Shown here piece after piece: positions 18,948-28,529 of a stretch of DNA of 64,000 bases. Made by a program: the position numbers and the translations under genes. The stretch comes from Chitinophagaceae bacterium. GTDB taxonomy: Bacteria > Bacteroidota > Bacteroidia > Chitinophagales > Chitinophagaceae. Below the pieces are notes generated by a model. It saw only the letters and a list, made by a program, of their open reading frames with translations. It had not been told where the DNA came from and did no database searches. Numbering within the stretch: the stretch's first letter is position 1; each line of letters opens with the position of its first letter. The DNA lies in NCBI GenBank assembly GCA_016720585.1, contig JADKKH010000005.1:372001-436000 (forward strand), given 5' to 3'.

Positions 18948-19021
18948 TGATGGCAAATACCGAATTTATAAAAAAATAAAAAGATCATCTGTTAAATTTA
19001 TTCCCGGGTGTGCGCCAGTCA

Positions 19022-19789
19022 TTAACTTTTTTTCAACAGGGTCCGGGTATAGATTTCAGTTAATTTTTGCTTGGTATGTTGGGGAAAATCACCTTTCATC
19101 ATCCAGTCATAATACTGGGGTTCAGATTTTAATACATCTGCCACAGGACGACCTTTGAATTTTCCGAAATTGAATACTTCCGTTCCTTTCTCCATGACAA
19201 AGCGGCGGGCAAAATCAACAACCTGGTCTTCGCCGATTACCTTCAGTATAGAGTCAATATTATTCCCCAATTCCGGATATCGCTCTATTTGTGCTTCCAG
19301 TATTTCCAGTGTTGCCGATGCATCTACTTCAGCGCTGTGAGCACCATCCAGAACTTTACTACAATAAAACTTGTAAGCAGCCCCCAATGTTCTGGGTTCC
19401 ATTTTATGAAAGATATTCTGTACATCCAGCAACTTGCGGTTTTTCATGTCAAAATCCACGCCTGATCTGAGGAATTCTTCCATCAACAGGGGAATATCAA
19501 ACCGGTTTGAATTATAGCCGGCGAAATCACAGCCATCCAGCATTTGTTTTAATTCCTGTGCCAGCAGCTTAAAAGTCGGGGCATCTTTAACCATTTCATC
19601 TGTAATACCATGGATATCACTGGAACCCTCCGGGATATGTATTTCAGGATTGACAAGCTTTCTTTTTACACTTCGGGTACCATCGGTAAGAATCTTTACG
19701 ATAGCAATTTCCACGATACGATCGGTGCCAATATTGACACCCGTTGTTTCAAGATCAATAAAAGCAAGGGGTTTTTTCAGTTGCAACAT
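19022..19789 (-). CDS. DnaQ-like 3'-5' exonuclease with a C-terminal DUF3820-like domain
   Basis: 255 residues. Exo I is FIDLETTGVNIGTDRIVEIA (Asp and Glu ligands), Exo II includes FAGYNSNRFDIPLLMEEF, and Exo III is HSAEVDASATLEI with the His and Asp, so all DEDDh residues appear present. The C-terminal ~45 residues (FNFGKFKGRPVADVLKSEP then YYDWMMKGDFP) match the small domain often fused to Bacteroidota exonucleases, resembling DUF3820. A role as polymerase III epsilon-like proofreading or a separate repair nuclease cannot be separated by sequence. Stand-alone gene. Confidence 0.88.
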   Translation of the reverse strand: MLQLKKPLAFIDLETTGVNIGTDRIVEIAIVKILTDGTRSVKRKLVNPEIHIPEGSSDIHGITDEMVKDAPTFKLLAQELKQMLDGCDFAGYNSNRFDIPLLMEEFLRSGVDFDMKNRKLLDVQNIFHKMEPRTLGAAYKFYCSKVLDGAHSAEVDASATLEILEAQIERYPELGNNIDSILKVIGEDQVVDFARRFVMEKGTEVFNFGKFKGRPVADVLKSEPQYYDWMMKGDFPQHTKQKLTEIYTRTLLKKS

Positions 19790-19974
19790 TGGGTTAGTAG
19801 TTTCACTTAATTTTAAAATATTCCGGGTGGTAAAGTTAACTATTTGTCAAGGCTTGCAAAAACAAATTTGAGAACATAACCAGCTATGACACAAAGATAA
19901 CCAGTTATTTACAGAGTCTTTCCTATGAGCCTAAATACACCGTTCAGGGTACTAAGTAAATGTTACAGGATAAT

Positions 19975-19982
19975 TACCTTTG
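19975..19982 (+). promoter_or_regulatory. -7 promoter box for the small lipoprotein
   Basis: TACCTTTG matches TAnnTTTG, 54 nt before the ATG at 20037. Confidence 0.5.
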
Positions 19983-20036
19983 TTCTGATAAAATAAACGG
20001 ATACTTTTATCGTTTAAAACCAAATATCCACCTGAT

Positions 20037-20159
20037 ATGAAAAACAAATTACTTACCGCTTTAATGCTTCTTACCTTGATTGTTGCGTTTGCATCCTGTG
20101 CATCCCAGAAATATGGTTGCCCGGGCAATCCACAAGCCAGTAGTAAATTCAGAGGCTGA
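20037..20159 (+). CDS. Small lipoprotein, 40 residues
   Basis: MKNKLLTALMLLTLIVAFAS is followed by CASQKYGCPGNPQASSKFRG and the stop. The hydrophobic leader ends in a lipobox (AFASC), so Cys21 is the likely lipidated residue and the mature peptide is only about 20 residues. A canonical TAnnTTTG promoter box lies upstream, which supports expression. The gene is too short for most callers. I recall similar YGCP...SKFRG peptides in Chitinophagaceae, but their function is not known. Confidence 0.7.
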   Translation: MKNKLLTALMLLTLIVAFASCASQKYGCPGNPQASSKFRG

Positions 20160-20915
20160 TAATTCCCGACATCAATGTGAAATAATGCCGACAGGTTTTT
20201 AGGGCTTTTTGCCTGAAAAATACTGTTGAATGCAGGTATTGTATTCTGTTTACAGACTGGTAAACAGAATACAATTTAACCTCCTGCTGTTTTCTTTTTA
20301 ACTGCAGGGCTCCCAGGGCATCAGCCTTGAGCTATTCTTGAAATTCAATAGCCCCAGCACCCGATCTGAAATCAGTAATTCAGTTTCCAGCTCAGGACAT
20401 TTGCCCAGCACCCGGGCCGTACAGTAGCGTTCAGAAAATACCCGTGATAAGTGATCTCAGATCTATATTTCACCACATCCTGCACAATCTTAATTCCTCT
20501 ATAAAACACTGCTTTGAATTCAGGTACCCTGACATATCTTTTTCATTATATGAACTGTAACGGGGTATTTGTTCTTGTATAGAAAGAAAAGCGGGCACAG
20601 TCAGCAAACCTTCCCCTTTTTTGCCGGCCAGGTCACCACGGGTTCATTACCAGCCTATGGATACACCCTGTCGAAATAACGTGCACTAAGCTCGCTGATG
20701 TCCTAAAAAAAATCTGCAAAAAATGGCTGTATTCCAGTTCACCTTGTTCTTAGGCTCTATTGATAGAATTATTAAGGTCAATAAAAAGAAGAAGCCTTTC
20801 TTCCTGTTAAATAGGGCGCTATTTATCCAGGTCAAATAATGTAAACAGGTCCGCAGGCAGGCATAAATAAAAGCCTATGTAAAATCTGAAGAGAAAATTT
20901 AACAGCAGAAATTAA
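20160..20915. other. Gene-poor stretch with a strong hairpin
   Basis: About 750 bp without a supportable gene. Apart from the hairpin at 20238-20275, a 38-codon frame at 20723-20839 (starts MAVFQFTLFLGSIDRIIKVN, rich in Lys) is open but not recognisable. The region may hold a decayed insertion, but no inverted ends or transposase motifs were found. Confidence 0.4.
20238..20275. repeat. 16-bp perfect inverted repeat
   Basis: ATTGTATTCTGTTTAC (20238-20253) and its complement (20260-20275) enclose a 6-nt loop AGACTG. Further flanking AGGT/ACCT pairing extends the stem. There is no U-tract, so it is not a simple terminator. Confidence 0.8.
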
Positions 20916-22343
20916 TTATTTTTCCACCATTACCTTTTGCCTGAATTGTGTTTTATCATTTCTTAATTCCAGTATATAAATTCCTGAAGCTGTCTCCAAA
21001 GGCAGCGGCAGCACGGCTCCGCCATTACTGGACATATTTACAGTACCTTTTGTGACCATCAGTCCCCCGGAATTAAACAGGCGGTAATCAAATAACCCTT
21101 CCTGTCCGGTTTTATTAAAAACAGTAATTGCAGTTCGGGCAGGATTCAGCACTACAAATGAAGTGGATTGTAAATCCGTTTCCGAAACTACAACGATCCT
21201 TGAATGGCTGAATTTACCATCAATATCCACGCTGCGGATACGGTACCAGGCAAATCCTCTCAGTGGCGACTGATCTTCAAAATGGTAGTGCTCCCGGGAA
21301 CCGCTATTGCGGGCCGCTACTTTTCCTATGGATGAAAAATTATTAGCATCATAACTGCGCTGCACATCAAAATAATCAACATTTTCTTCGTTCTCGGTTA
21401 TCCAACGCAGATAGCTGGTTCCCGATCTTCTTTCTGCAGTAAAAGAAACCAGTTTCAGCGGAACGGGGAAACTCTTGTAGCCCAGTGTAAATGGGCTGAA
21501 AGTATTAACGGAGCTGGAAGTAACAGAACCGGTGGTAGTCACATTACCGGTTGCTGTAGTACCACCGCCGGCATCGGTCCAGTTGCCGCCTGTATAATGC
21601 GCCACAAGAATATCAGCAAGCATTATATTATCCATAGGCACTTTAGCATGATCCCAGTTCAGGGTGATTTGTGCAGTACCCCCGGATACTTTATCTATCT
21701 GCCAGTATTCATTCGCCTTTACCTGTACCAAGGGTGAGGCTAAATTGTATATATTAGTTGTTGGGGTAAAGTACTTACAATTAATCTCTGAAGAAGCAGA
21801 CAAACCTGAGATAGCGGCTGTTCGTTGATAGGTGGCATCACCTACCGGAAATGTAAACCCGGTATTACCATTTTTCTTCACCCACCCTGTTGAATGACGG
21901 CTATCGTTGCTGCCTGTGTGAGATGAACCGGCTTCATACACCAGGTAATTGGGTGTTGAAGAAGAAGCAATCATTCCACTTGTAAAAGTATGAATACCAC
22001 TTACGCTTAAATTATTATTTAGTGTAAAGCCAGCACTGTTATTAGTTTCAAGATTATTAGTTCTGAATGCCTGTGAACCATTTACAGTTTGTGCACTTGT
22101 TCCATCCAGGTATAAAGTACCATTACCCGCCGACATAGAAGCCTGGTCATTGCTGAGGTTACCTCTTATGTATAAACTGCCATTATTTACCAGCACAGCA
22201 GATGAAGCATTGGTAAAGCTCCCAAAACCGGTTATGGATGATCCAGTATGAATTTGCAGGTTACCGTTGTTATTTATAGCGTCTTGCGCCTTGATACTTC
22301 CACATAAGGCAATTAAGAACAATGTAATTAATTTCTGTTTCAT
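20916..22343 (-). CDS. Secreted surface protein with a type IX secretion C-terminal sorting domain
   Basis: 475 residues. A signal peptide (MKQKLITLFLIALCGSIKAQ) precedes a Ser/Thr/Asn/Gly-rich repetitive region (NNNGNLQIHTGSSITGFGSF, TLYLDGTSAQTVNGSQAF), likely a beta-helix-like passenger. At about 300-385 comes a beta-sandwich of the type VDYFDVQRSYDANNFSSIGK that precedes many sorting domains. The end (VLNPARTAITVFNKTG to GIYILELRNDKTQFRQKVMV) matches the type A sorting domain, which directs export and attachment through the type IX system. The broken beta-helix gene lies 27 bp upstream on the same strand, so the two were probably co-transcribed. Confidence 0.85.
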   Translation of the reverse strand: MKQKLITLFLIALCGSIKAQDAINNNGNLQIHTGSSITGFGSFTNASSAVLVNNGSLYIRGNLSNDQASMSAGNGTLYLDGTSAQTVNGSQAFRTNNLETNNSAGFTLNNNLSVSGIHTFTSGMIASSSTPNYLVYEAGSSHTGSNDSRHSTGWVKKNGNTGFTFPVGDATYQRTAAISGLSASSEINCKYFTPTTNIYNLASPLVQVKANEYWQIDKVSGGTAQITLNWDHAKVPMDNIMLADILVAHYTGGNWTDAGGGTTATGNVTTTGSVTSSSVNTFSPFTLGYKSFPVPLKLVSFTAERRSGTSYLRWITENEENVDYFDVQRSYDANNFSSIGKVAARNSGSREHYHFEDQSPLRGFAWYRIRSVDIDGKFSHSRIVVVSETDLQSTSFVVLNPARTAITVFNKTGQEGLFDYRLFNSGGLMVTKGTVNMSSNGGAVLPLPLETASGIYILELRNDKTQFRQKVMVEK

Positions 22344-22370
22344 AATTAATTGATTAAAAAAATGAATTAA

Positions 22371-24172
22371 TTATTGTGTAATTACCTGCCAGTTTAAGTC
22401 GAGCATGGTAATAATATCACCGCTATTAGTTGATGAACAGAATATTTCAAAATAATCGTTTGCAGATATATTTGATAAATAAATAACGGTTGAAAATTGA
22501 GAAGCAGTGCCGGATGTACTGGTTCGAAGTGTTGTTTCACCATATCTTGTGGCAGATGAGCCGTTTTTTACAAGCCCCAGTGAAATAGTTCTGCTTGAAT
22601 TATTTACTGATAAGTTTCCGGTTATTACTATAATACCATCTCTTTGGTTGGTCGGCTGAAATGTTATTCGATTAACATTTGAAACTCCACCAGATGCGTT
22701 GGTAATCGTCCACTTGACGGTAGAAGAAGTAACTTTTGTATAATCCCAGCTTGATTTATACCATGAATTTGCGTTGGTTAAAGTTGTTGTTGTGGCACTA
22801 TTTAATAAATTAAGATAACAGATTGGCTTTTTATCCCCCATACCGGCATTGCTTTCTACAATTGCATTTGCATCCCTTCCATCTGTACGGGCAAAATCAA
22901 ACCCTTCAATATACTTACCTGTATTATTCCATGTATTACCTGTAATAGATATACTTATAAACGTAGTAAAAGTAGATGACTGATAGAATATAGCAGTATC
23001 GCCGCTTGCTCCATTATAGTACCCCCCGGATGCCAATTGAATGGTAGCTTTTGAGCCTTTAAGAAAGTTTATCCCATAATTACAACCAATAAAATCTGTT
23101 TCAGCCACCTTTACTATTACACTATCCTGGTCTCCATCAATGAGGATACCACTTCCCTGGGAATTGGAAATATCTGTTTCAAAAACCCAGAGTTCAGCAT
23201 CTGTAGAATCAAGGATAGTATTGTAGAAACTGTCGAAAGAACAGTCTTTTACTTCGTTATAGGTAGCACTACCTAAAAACCGTATAGCATCTTCACCCGG
23301 TGCTGTTCCATAACTGGCTAATGTAGTTGCATCAAAATTCAGCATTTTGAAATAACATGCAGACAAACACCTGAACATGGGTGTGCCAGCAAGGCCTGTT
23401 GCAGCAGCAATAGTGGCAACTCCATAAGAAACACCCTGGAAGGTAAGGTCGTAGGGTAAATCAATATTAATGGTAGCACTTATTTCATATGTTTCGTCAC
23501 TAAGCCTTACAACCGTGGGAGCAGTCATGTGGGCACCCAAAAAATCAACTACTTCCTGTATAGTTGTCCAGCTGCTGTTAGGATTAACATCCAGTAAATG
23601 TTCATTTATCATTGAATAGCCTTCATACCCAGTTACCACCGGTAGCCAAAAATTTTGTCCGACATTTTTTGTAAGATTGGTAGAGTCCTGTCCATCAAGT
23701 GTTGCGCTGCCATTTCCCTTAACGGTTACCATGTCTGTGTGTACACCATTATTTTTTACCGTAATGACCAATCCATTATCAGCACTGGTGACAGTTGGAA
23801 GGGTGATAATGATATCATTACTGGCCAAAACAAAATGTTTTCTGTTTTGTAAGGGTGGCATTTGCTGTTTTCTGCCGAATTCAGGTTGCCATTTGTTATA
23901 AATTTCCATTCTGCCCCATCCCAGTAATAATACCCATAAGTTAGCGATCCGGCTGAATTATACACCAGCATCCCCGCAGGTACTGTACCTGTTAAAGGAG
24001 AAACGGACGTAATACTTGTCAAGGTCACTCTTGGCGCCAGGAATCCTTTATTGGTACTTTCAAGTTCAAGAAGGGAGTTTGCATCGATCGTACCTGGGTT
24101 ATCGCCGATTTTTACCTGCGCCTGTGTATAAACGGCAGACAATAGGAGTACAGCAATTAGTAGCTTCTTCAT
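22371..24172 (-). pseudogene. Secreted parallel beta-helix-type surface protein, broken by two one-base indels
   Basis: One gene is split across frames. The 5' part begins at 24172 with MKKLLIAVLLLSAVYTQAQV and reads LLELESTNKGFLAPRVTLTS then YYYWDGAEWKFITNGNLNSA. The 3' part resumes FVLASNDIIITLPTVTSADN and runs to 22371. Removing one A from the A4 run (T4 on plus, 23868-23871) and one T from the T4 run (A4 on plus, 23832-23835) restores SAETANATLTKQKTFVLASN, the expected linking sequence. The mature part (VKDCSFDSFYN, DISNSQGSGILIDGDQDSVI) has beta-helix spacing. No sorting domain is visible at its C-terminus. Either a genuine double lesion or base-calling error in homopolymers. Confidence 0.8.
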
Positions 24173-24314
24173 AGATTGGGTTTTTAGGATGTTGGATTTT
24201 ACAGAACTAAGTAAACAAATGATATTTCAATGCTTTACTTTAATTACTTTTTTTATTTTTTTTAATGATTCTATTTATTTTATACTAAGTACAAACCTGT
24301 AAGGGCGGCTCTTT

Positions 24315-24944
24315 TTATCGTTTCTTTTTAAAATCACATTCATAATTCAATCCCAATACGAAATACCTGCCTGATTTAAAGGGGCCAAATACATAAAATG
24401 GAATTGAAATATTTTTAAAATTCAGTCCCGCCATAACACCCGGTTCCGTATCATTCATCTCCTGCTGCCGGGTATATTGTATGGCCACGCCAGCAAAAAA
24501 ATTATCAGAGATATCATACCCCAATTCAGACCAGCTAAAGAAAAAATCAGCACTGTTTTGTTTGGTGGCCATGCTATACTGTGTTTGAGACGATAAATAA
24601 AAATTCTTCCATTCAACTTCAACGTTCGTTGCCAGGGACAAGCCTGTAAACCGGCCGGTTGAATAACCCAGCATTGGCGTAAGGCTGAATTGGAGAGTTT
24701 TTCCCCCGGAAAAAGTTTTGCCCCCATAAAATGAAAGGGTCTGAACATCCTCATAATTATAGCGCAGCTCTGCATAAACTCCATTTCTGGCCTGATAATG
24801 AAATACCGGCATCCATAAATATTCATTCTCCTGGCTCAGTAGTGTGTAATTTTGCAAACCACTCTTAGCCTGTGTGAATGCTGTACTGCAGATCATGCAT
24901 AAAAGCACTAAAAATTCAAGATGCCTTCTGTTTATCTTTTCCAA
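24315..24944 (-). CDS. Outer-membrane beta-barrel protein, small
   Basis: 209 residues. A signal peptide (FLVLLCMICSTAFTQA) is followed by alternating amphipathic strands (YLWMPVFHYQARNGVYAELR, FAGVAIQYTRQQEMND, FYVFGPFKSGRYFVLGLNYE), fitting an 8- to 10-stranded barrel. The start overlaps the 3' end of the neighbouring membrane gene by 29 bp, so they form a pair. Function unknown; small barrels of this kind can be porins or structural proteins. Confidence 0.7.
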   Translation of the reverse strand: MEKINRRHLEFLVLLCMICSTAFTQAKSGLQNYTLLSQENEYLWMPVFHYQARNGVYAELRYNYEDVQTLSFYGGKTFSGGKTLQFSLTPMLGYSTGRFTGLSLATNVEVEWKNFYLSSQTQYSMATKQNSADFFFSWSELGYDISDNFFAGVAIQYTRQQEMNDTEPGVMAGLNFKNISIPFYVFGPFKSGRYFVLGLNYECDFKKKR

Positions 24945-25503
24945 TTACTCTGTTTTTTTCAAGAACATTTACTTCAGCATTTGTCAGCCGGTCTAATAAA
25001 TGAATATCCTTTTTAAAGGGATTCCAGTAAAATATCAACCGGTCGATAGGTTTCCACATTATAACCCAGCTAAAGACATCCACAATATTGTGGACAGATG
25101 CAGCCATCCGGTCATCCATACCTTCAATAAGGTAAGGTGCTAAAGCCTGCAAAGACAATACAATAACCAGGCTTGCAACCAGGAGTTTAAACGTCCTGCT
25201 TTTAAATTTTTTAAACTCCTCTTCCTTTAATATTTTTTTCAGATTGAAGTGATTGCGTATGGCCTGGGTAACAGGTTCTATGAAACGCTTATCTGAATAT
25301 TCCAGGCAGATAACCTGGTATTTAATTACAGCGTTACGTTTTTGTGTTAACAGAGAATTATAAATGTAATTCTCAAACTCAAATCCCAACTGGCGTTTGT
25401 AAAGCGGTGCGGGGTCATGATGATTGAAATAATCATGGACTGTTTGTTCATCCAATCTTACATAAATGCTAAAATTGGTTGTTAATGGCTGCTTGGTCAT
25501 CAC
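24916..25503 (-). CDS. Membrane protein of unknown function
   Basis: 195 residues. A soluble N-terminal half (NFSIYVRLDEQTVHDYFNHH, YNSLLTQKRNAVIKYQVICL) is followed by one clear hydrophobic segment near 108-125 (LLVASLVIVLSLQALAPYLI) and a weaker one near 140-158 (FSWVIMWKPIDRLIFYW). No known domain is recognisable. It overlaps the small barrel gene by 29 bp, so the pair probably works together at the envelope. A gene rather than a chance frame is supported by the overlap arrangement and amino-acid composition. Confidence 0.6.
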   Translation of the reverse strand: MMTKQPLTTNFSIYVRLDEQTVHDYFNHHDPAPLYKRQLGFEFENYIYNSLLTQKRNAVIKYQVICLEYSDKRFIEPVTQAIRNHFNLKKILKEEEFKKFKSRTFKLLVASLVIVLSLQALAPYLIEGMDDRMAASVHNIVDVFSWVIMWKPIDRLIFYWNPFKKDIHLLDRLTNAEVNVLEKNRVIGKDKQKAS

Positions 25504-25718
25504 GGATTTTTTATAGGACTGGATCTTCAGACTACCTTACTTCTTAACATCCATAAGGCAGTATTTGCTTCTGTACAACGCAATAGTAGCCTTGAAAAGG
25601 CGGAACCGGTATAGGTAAATTACTTTTATAAGGGTTACAATTAAACTGTCTAAGGGGAATCCCTTAATTTCAATTCGCCTCTATTCTTGAGCTGGCTGAA
25701 AAAAAAGAAATAAGGTGG

Positions 25719-27917
25719 CTACAAACAAGGAATACTTACCGTTAAAGAGCATCCTTGGCCGGGAGAAGTCTGGATATCCACTGAGCCACTGTAAAAACGG
25801 GTTCTTTCATAAATGCCAGACAAGCCAATACCCCGATGAGTTTGCCTGGGATCAAAACCAATACCATTATCCTTTATAATAAGTTGCGCATCCCTTTCAT
25901 TGCACTGCAGGTGTATTTCTACCTGATTTGCCTTACTGTGCTTCAGAATATTCTTCAGTTGCTCCTGTACAATCCGGAACAGGGTCACGTTTTTACCCTG
26001 AGTCAACAGATTATTTACATGATCATGCGTAAACTTAATTTTTATGCCGGTGGATAAATGGATGTCCGCGATCAGTGTTTCAACACTCTCTATCAACCCG
26101 TTTTGATTAAGCTGTGGCACTACCAGTTCTTTCGATAATTTCCGGATCTCCTCAATGGCCAACATAACATAGTCAAGACTTTTTTTCTTAATTTCCTTTT
26201 CTTCTTTTCCGGTGGTGGAAAGCATCTCTACAAACAATTTCGCAGAAGAAAGAATCTGGTTTACATTATCATGAAGTTCATGGCCAATCCGGGCTCTTTC
26301 CTTCTCCTGCACCCGTATAACTGTTTCGGAAATTTCCTTTTGCCGTTCCATTTTTTCATCCATCAACTGATCTTCAAGTTCCTTCATACCAGAGACATCC
26401 TGCAATGAGCCGATCATTTTTACCGGCAGGCCATTTTCATATACAACATAGCCTTTGTAATGCATGTGTTTGTAATTTCCATCAGCACACTTAAACCGGT
26501 ATTCGTCTTCCCATGAGTGCAGGTTTTTTTCTGTTGTATCTTTTACTTTATCACTGACCCGGTTTCTGTCTTCAGGATGTATCCGGCGCAACCACCATGA
26601 CAGCCCTTTTGTATCTTCACGCTGGTAGCCGATCAAATCCATCAGTGCATCATTTCTGAAAATATGAGCCGTCTGCATATCCCATTCCCAGATGGCATCA
26701 GAGGTAGCTCTTGAAAGCAGCAGAACCCGGTCATTCGCCTCTTTTAATTTTTTTTCTGCTGCAAACTTATCGGCCAGGTTTACGGCATGTCCGCCCAGCA
26801 TTTTCTTACGGGTTACCCCTTCAATGGGAAAAATGTTTATGTGAAAAAAAAAGTCCGCGCCATTGGCCCATTTTACTTTTTTCAATAATTCAGCCGGGAC
26901 ACCTGTTTTTAAAACCTGGAGGTGCTTTTCATAGAGCGCTTTTGCTACGCCGTCTGGAACCAGATCAATAATATTTTTATTTAATGATGCTCTTTCATCA
27001 AGTCCAAAATACTGGTAAAAAGATTGACTGGCGAAAACAAGATTGGAGTCTTCATCCACCACCCAGGCCAGGTATGGCGTTTGTTTCATAAACACATTAA
27101 ACAAAGCTTCTCTTTCCTGTAGTTGTTCGGATAATTTTTTCTCCCGGGTTACGTCTGTAATGTTTGATACCACTGCAAAGGGCATTGTACTGTTTTCTTC
27201 GAACATAGGTTGCGAACTAAAGCCCAAATACCGGTATGCCCCGTTTCTGAGCCGGATAACCAGCACTTCTGTTTGTGTTTCTCCTGTTTGTAAAGCCTTC
27301 ATAAAAGGTGTGCCTGCAAAAGTTACAGGGTTACCATTTTCATTTTTTATTTCCAGGTCCGTATTCCACAGGTCGCCAAAATTCTTTAGCTGGTATAACC
27401 GTTCCAGTGTTGTATTGAATATTTCAGCAGCTTTCTGATTGGCTGCAATAAGCTCTCCATTTCTGTCCTGGAAAAATACGCCTGCATTCAATCCTTCCAA
27501 AATCATTTGGAAATTTTTTTCGCCGAGCTGGTTAAATTTTTTTATCCTTTCTTCTTCTGGTATTCTGTGACCAACACACAAATAGTTTTTATTTTGTCCT
27601 TTTTCAGGCTGCAGGTAGTTTATTTCCCACTTCATAGGATGGTAGTAGCCATTCCTGAGGTATAATTCAATTCCATAGGAACTTTTTTTCTCCGCTGAAG
27701 TACGGATTGCCGTTTTAAAATCGCTGAGATTAACCGGGTGAAGCAGCTCGAAAATATTTGTTTCTGCTTGTCGTGGGTTTTGCAAACGCAGCGCTTTAAC
27801 CATAGTTGCATTTGCACAGATTATTCTTCCCTCCTCATTAATTAATGAGAGAAAAATATCATGGTGCTGCTCATAAGCACTGATTATTTGTTTCAGTGTT
27901 GACCACCTTCTTTTCAT
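25719..27917 (-). CDS. Multi-PAS sensor histidine kinase (NarX/HisKA_3 type)
   Basis: 732 residues, no membrane helix, so a cytoplasmic sensor. Four PAS-like domains cover roughly 10-510; the last has the WEWDM...LIGYQRED pattern. The kinase core has the HisKA_3 phosphoacceptor RARIGHELHDNVNQILSSAK near 550 and a HATPase domain with IIKDNGIGFDP (N/G1 box) and GIGLSGIYERT. HisKA_3 kinases typically signal to NarL/FixJ regulators; the LuxR-type regulator at 28530-29159 fits. A REC-only protein begins 48 bp upstream. It closes the ten-gene two-component run; the signal is unknown. Confidence 0.9.
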   Translation of the reverse strand: MKRRWSTLKQIISAYEQHHDIFLSLINEEGRIICANATMVKALRLQNPRQAETNIFELLHPVNLSDFKTAIRTSAEKKSSYGIELYLRNGYYHPMKWEINYLQPEKGQNKNYLCVGHRIPEEERIKKFNQLGEKNFQMILEGLNAGVFFQDRNGELIAANQKAAEIFNTTLERLYQLKNFGDLWNTDLEIKNENGNPVTFAGTPFMKALQTGETQTEVLVIRLRNGAYRYLGFSSQPMFEENSTMPFAVVSNITDVTREKKLSEQLQEREALFNVFMKQTPYLAWVVDEDSNLVFASQSFYQYFGLDERASLNKNIIDLVPDGVAKALYEKHLQVLKTGVPAELLKKVKWANGADFFFHINIFPIEGVTRKKMLGGHAVNLADKFAAEKKLKEANDRVLLLSRATSDAIWEWDMQTAHIFRNDALMDLIGYQREDTKGLSWWLRRIHPEDRNRVSDKVKDTTEKNLHSWEDEYRFKCADGNYKHMHYKGYVVYENGLPVKMIGSLQDVSGMKELEDQLMDEKMERQKEISETVIRVQEKERARIGHELHDNVNQILSSAKLFVEMLSTTGKEEKEIKKKSLDYVMLAIEEIRKLSKELVVPQLNQNGLIESVETLIADIHLSTGIKIKFTHDHVNNLLTQGKNVTLFRIVQEQLKNILKHSKANQVEIHLQCNERDAQLIIKDNGIGFDPRQTHRGIGLSGIYERTRFYSGSVDIQTSPGQGCSLTVSIPCL

Positions 27918-27965
27918 ATGGATAGGCCCCTCAGTATCCGCAGGTTTAACGTTTACTTTTATTCA

Positions 27966-28337
27966 TCAATTCAAAAATTCCTTTATTATTCCCGGCACAA
28001 GACCAAAGTCATTGCTTTTATCCAGGAAATGATTTGCCCCAAGTTCCCGGCACTGCTGTCGGTAATAGCCATCAGTATGATTTGTAATCATTACCACCTC
28101 ACATTTCATATTATTTTGCCGGATAAATTTCAACACTTCAATCCCATTTTTCCCGGGTATATTAATATCAAGCAACACAACATCCGGCTCATCTGCTGCC
28201 AGCAGGCGACAGGCATCATCATAATTAGCGGCCACATTAATATGCTCAATATCATTTACTTCATCAAGCAGACCAATCATACGATCAATAAAGTTCATAT
28301 TATCATCCACTATCAGTATCACAAAACCCTTTTTCAT
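27966..28337 (-). CDS. Single-domain response regulator
   Basis: 123 residues, only a receiver domain. The acidic pair is DD (ILIVDDN), the phosphoacceptor is in VVLLDINIPGKNGIEV, the switch Thr in VVMITNHTDG and the conserved Lys in FLDKSND. With no output domain it must act by protein contact or as a phosphate relay or sink, as CheY- and Spo0F-like proteins do. It sits between the HisKA_3 kinase and the LuxR-type regulator on the same strand. Confidence 0.92.
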   Translation of the reverse strand: MKKGFVILIVDDNMNFIDRMIGLLDEVNDIEHINVAANYDDACRLLAADEPDVVLLDINIPGKNGIEVLKFIRQNNMKCEVVMITNHTDGYYRQQCRELGANHFLDKSNDFGLVPGIIKEFLN

Positions 28338-28529
28338 TAATAAAATTACAGATCAAAGAAATTCAGCCGCACAGCATAAAACAGGCCTTCTATATTTATT
28401 GCTCCTGGAACGGGAGATTCGGCAGTGGTTGGCCAAATTACAAATACATTTTTTGATATAATGTAGCTGCAACAACCTGAAGTATGTAGAATAATAACTA
28501 CAAATGAAGTTTAGGTAGGATAAACTGCC

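Noticed and set aside
20723..20839. 38-codon frame starting MAVFQFTLFLGSIDRIIKVN
   Set aside because: No family recognised, no promoter or leader support; could be a remnant but cannot be called a gene.
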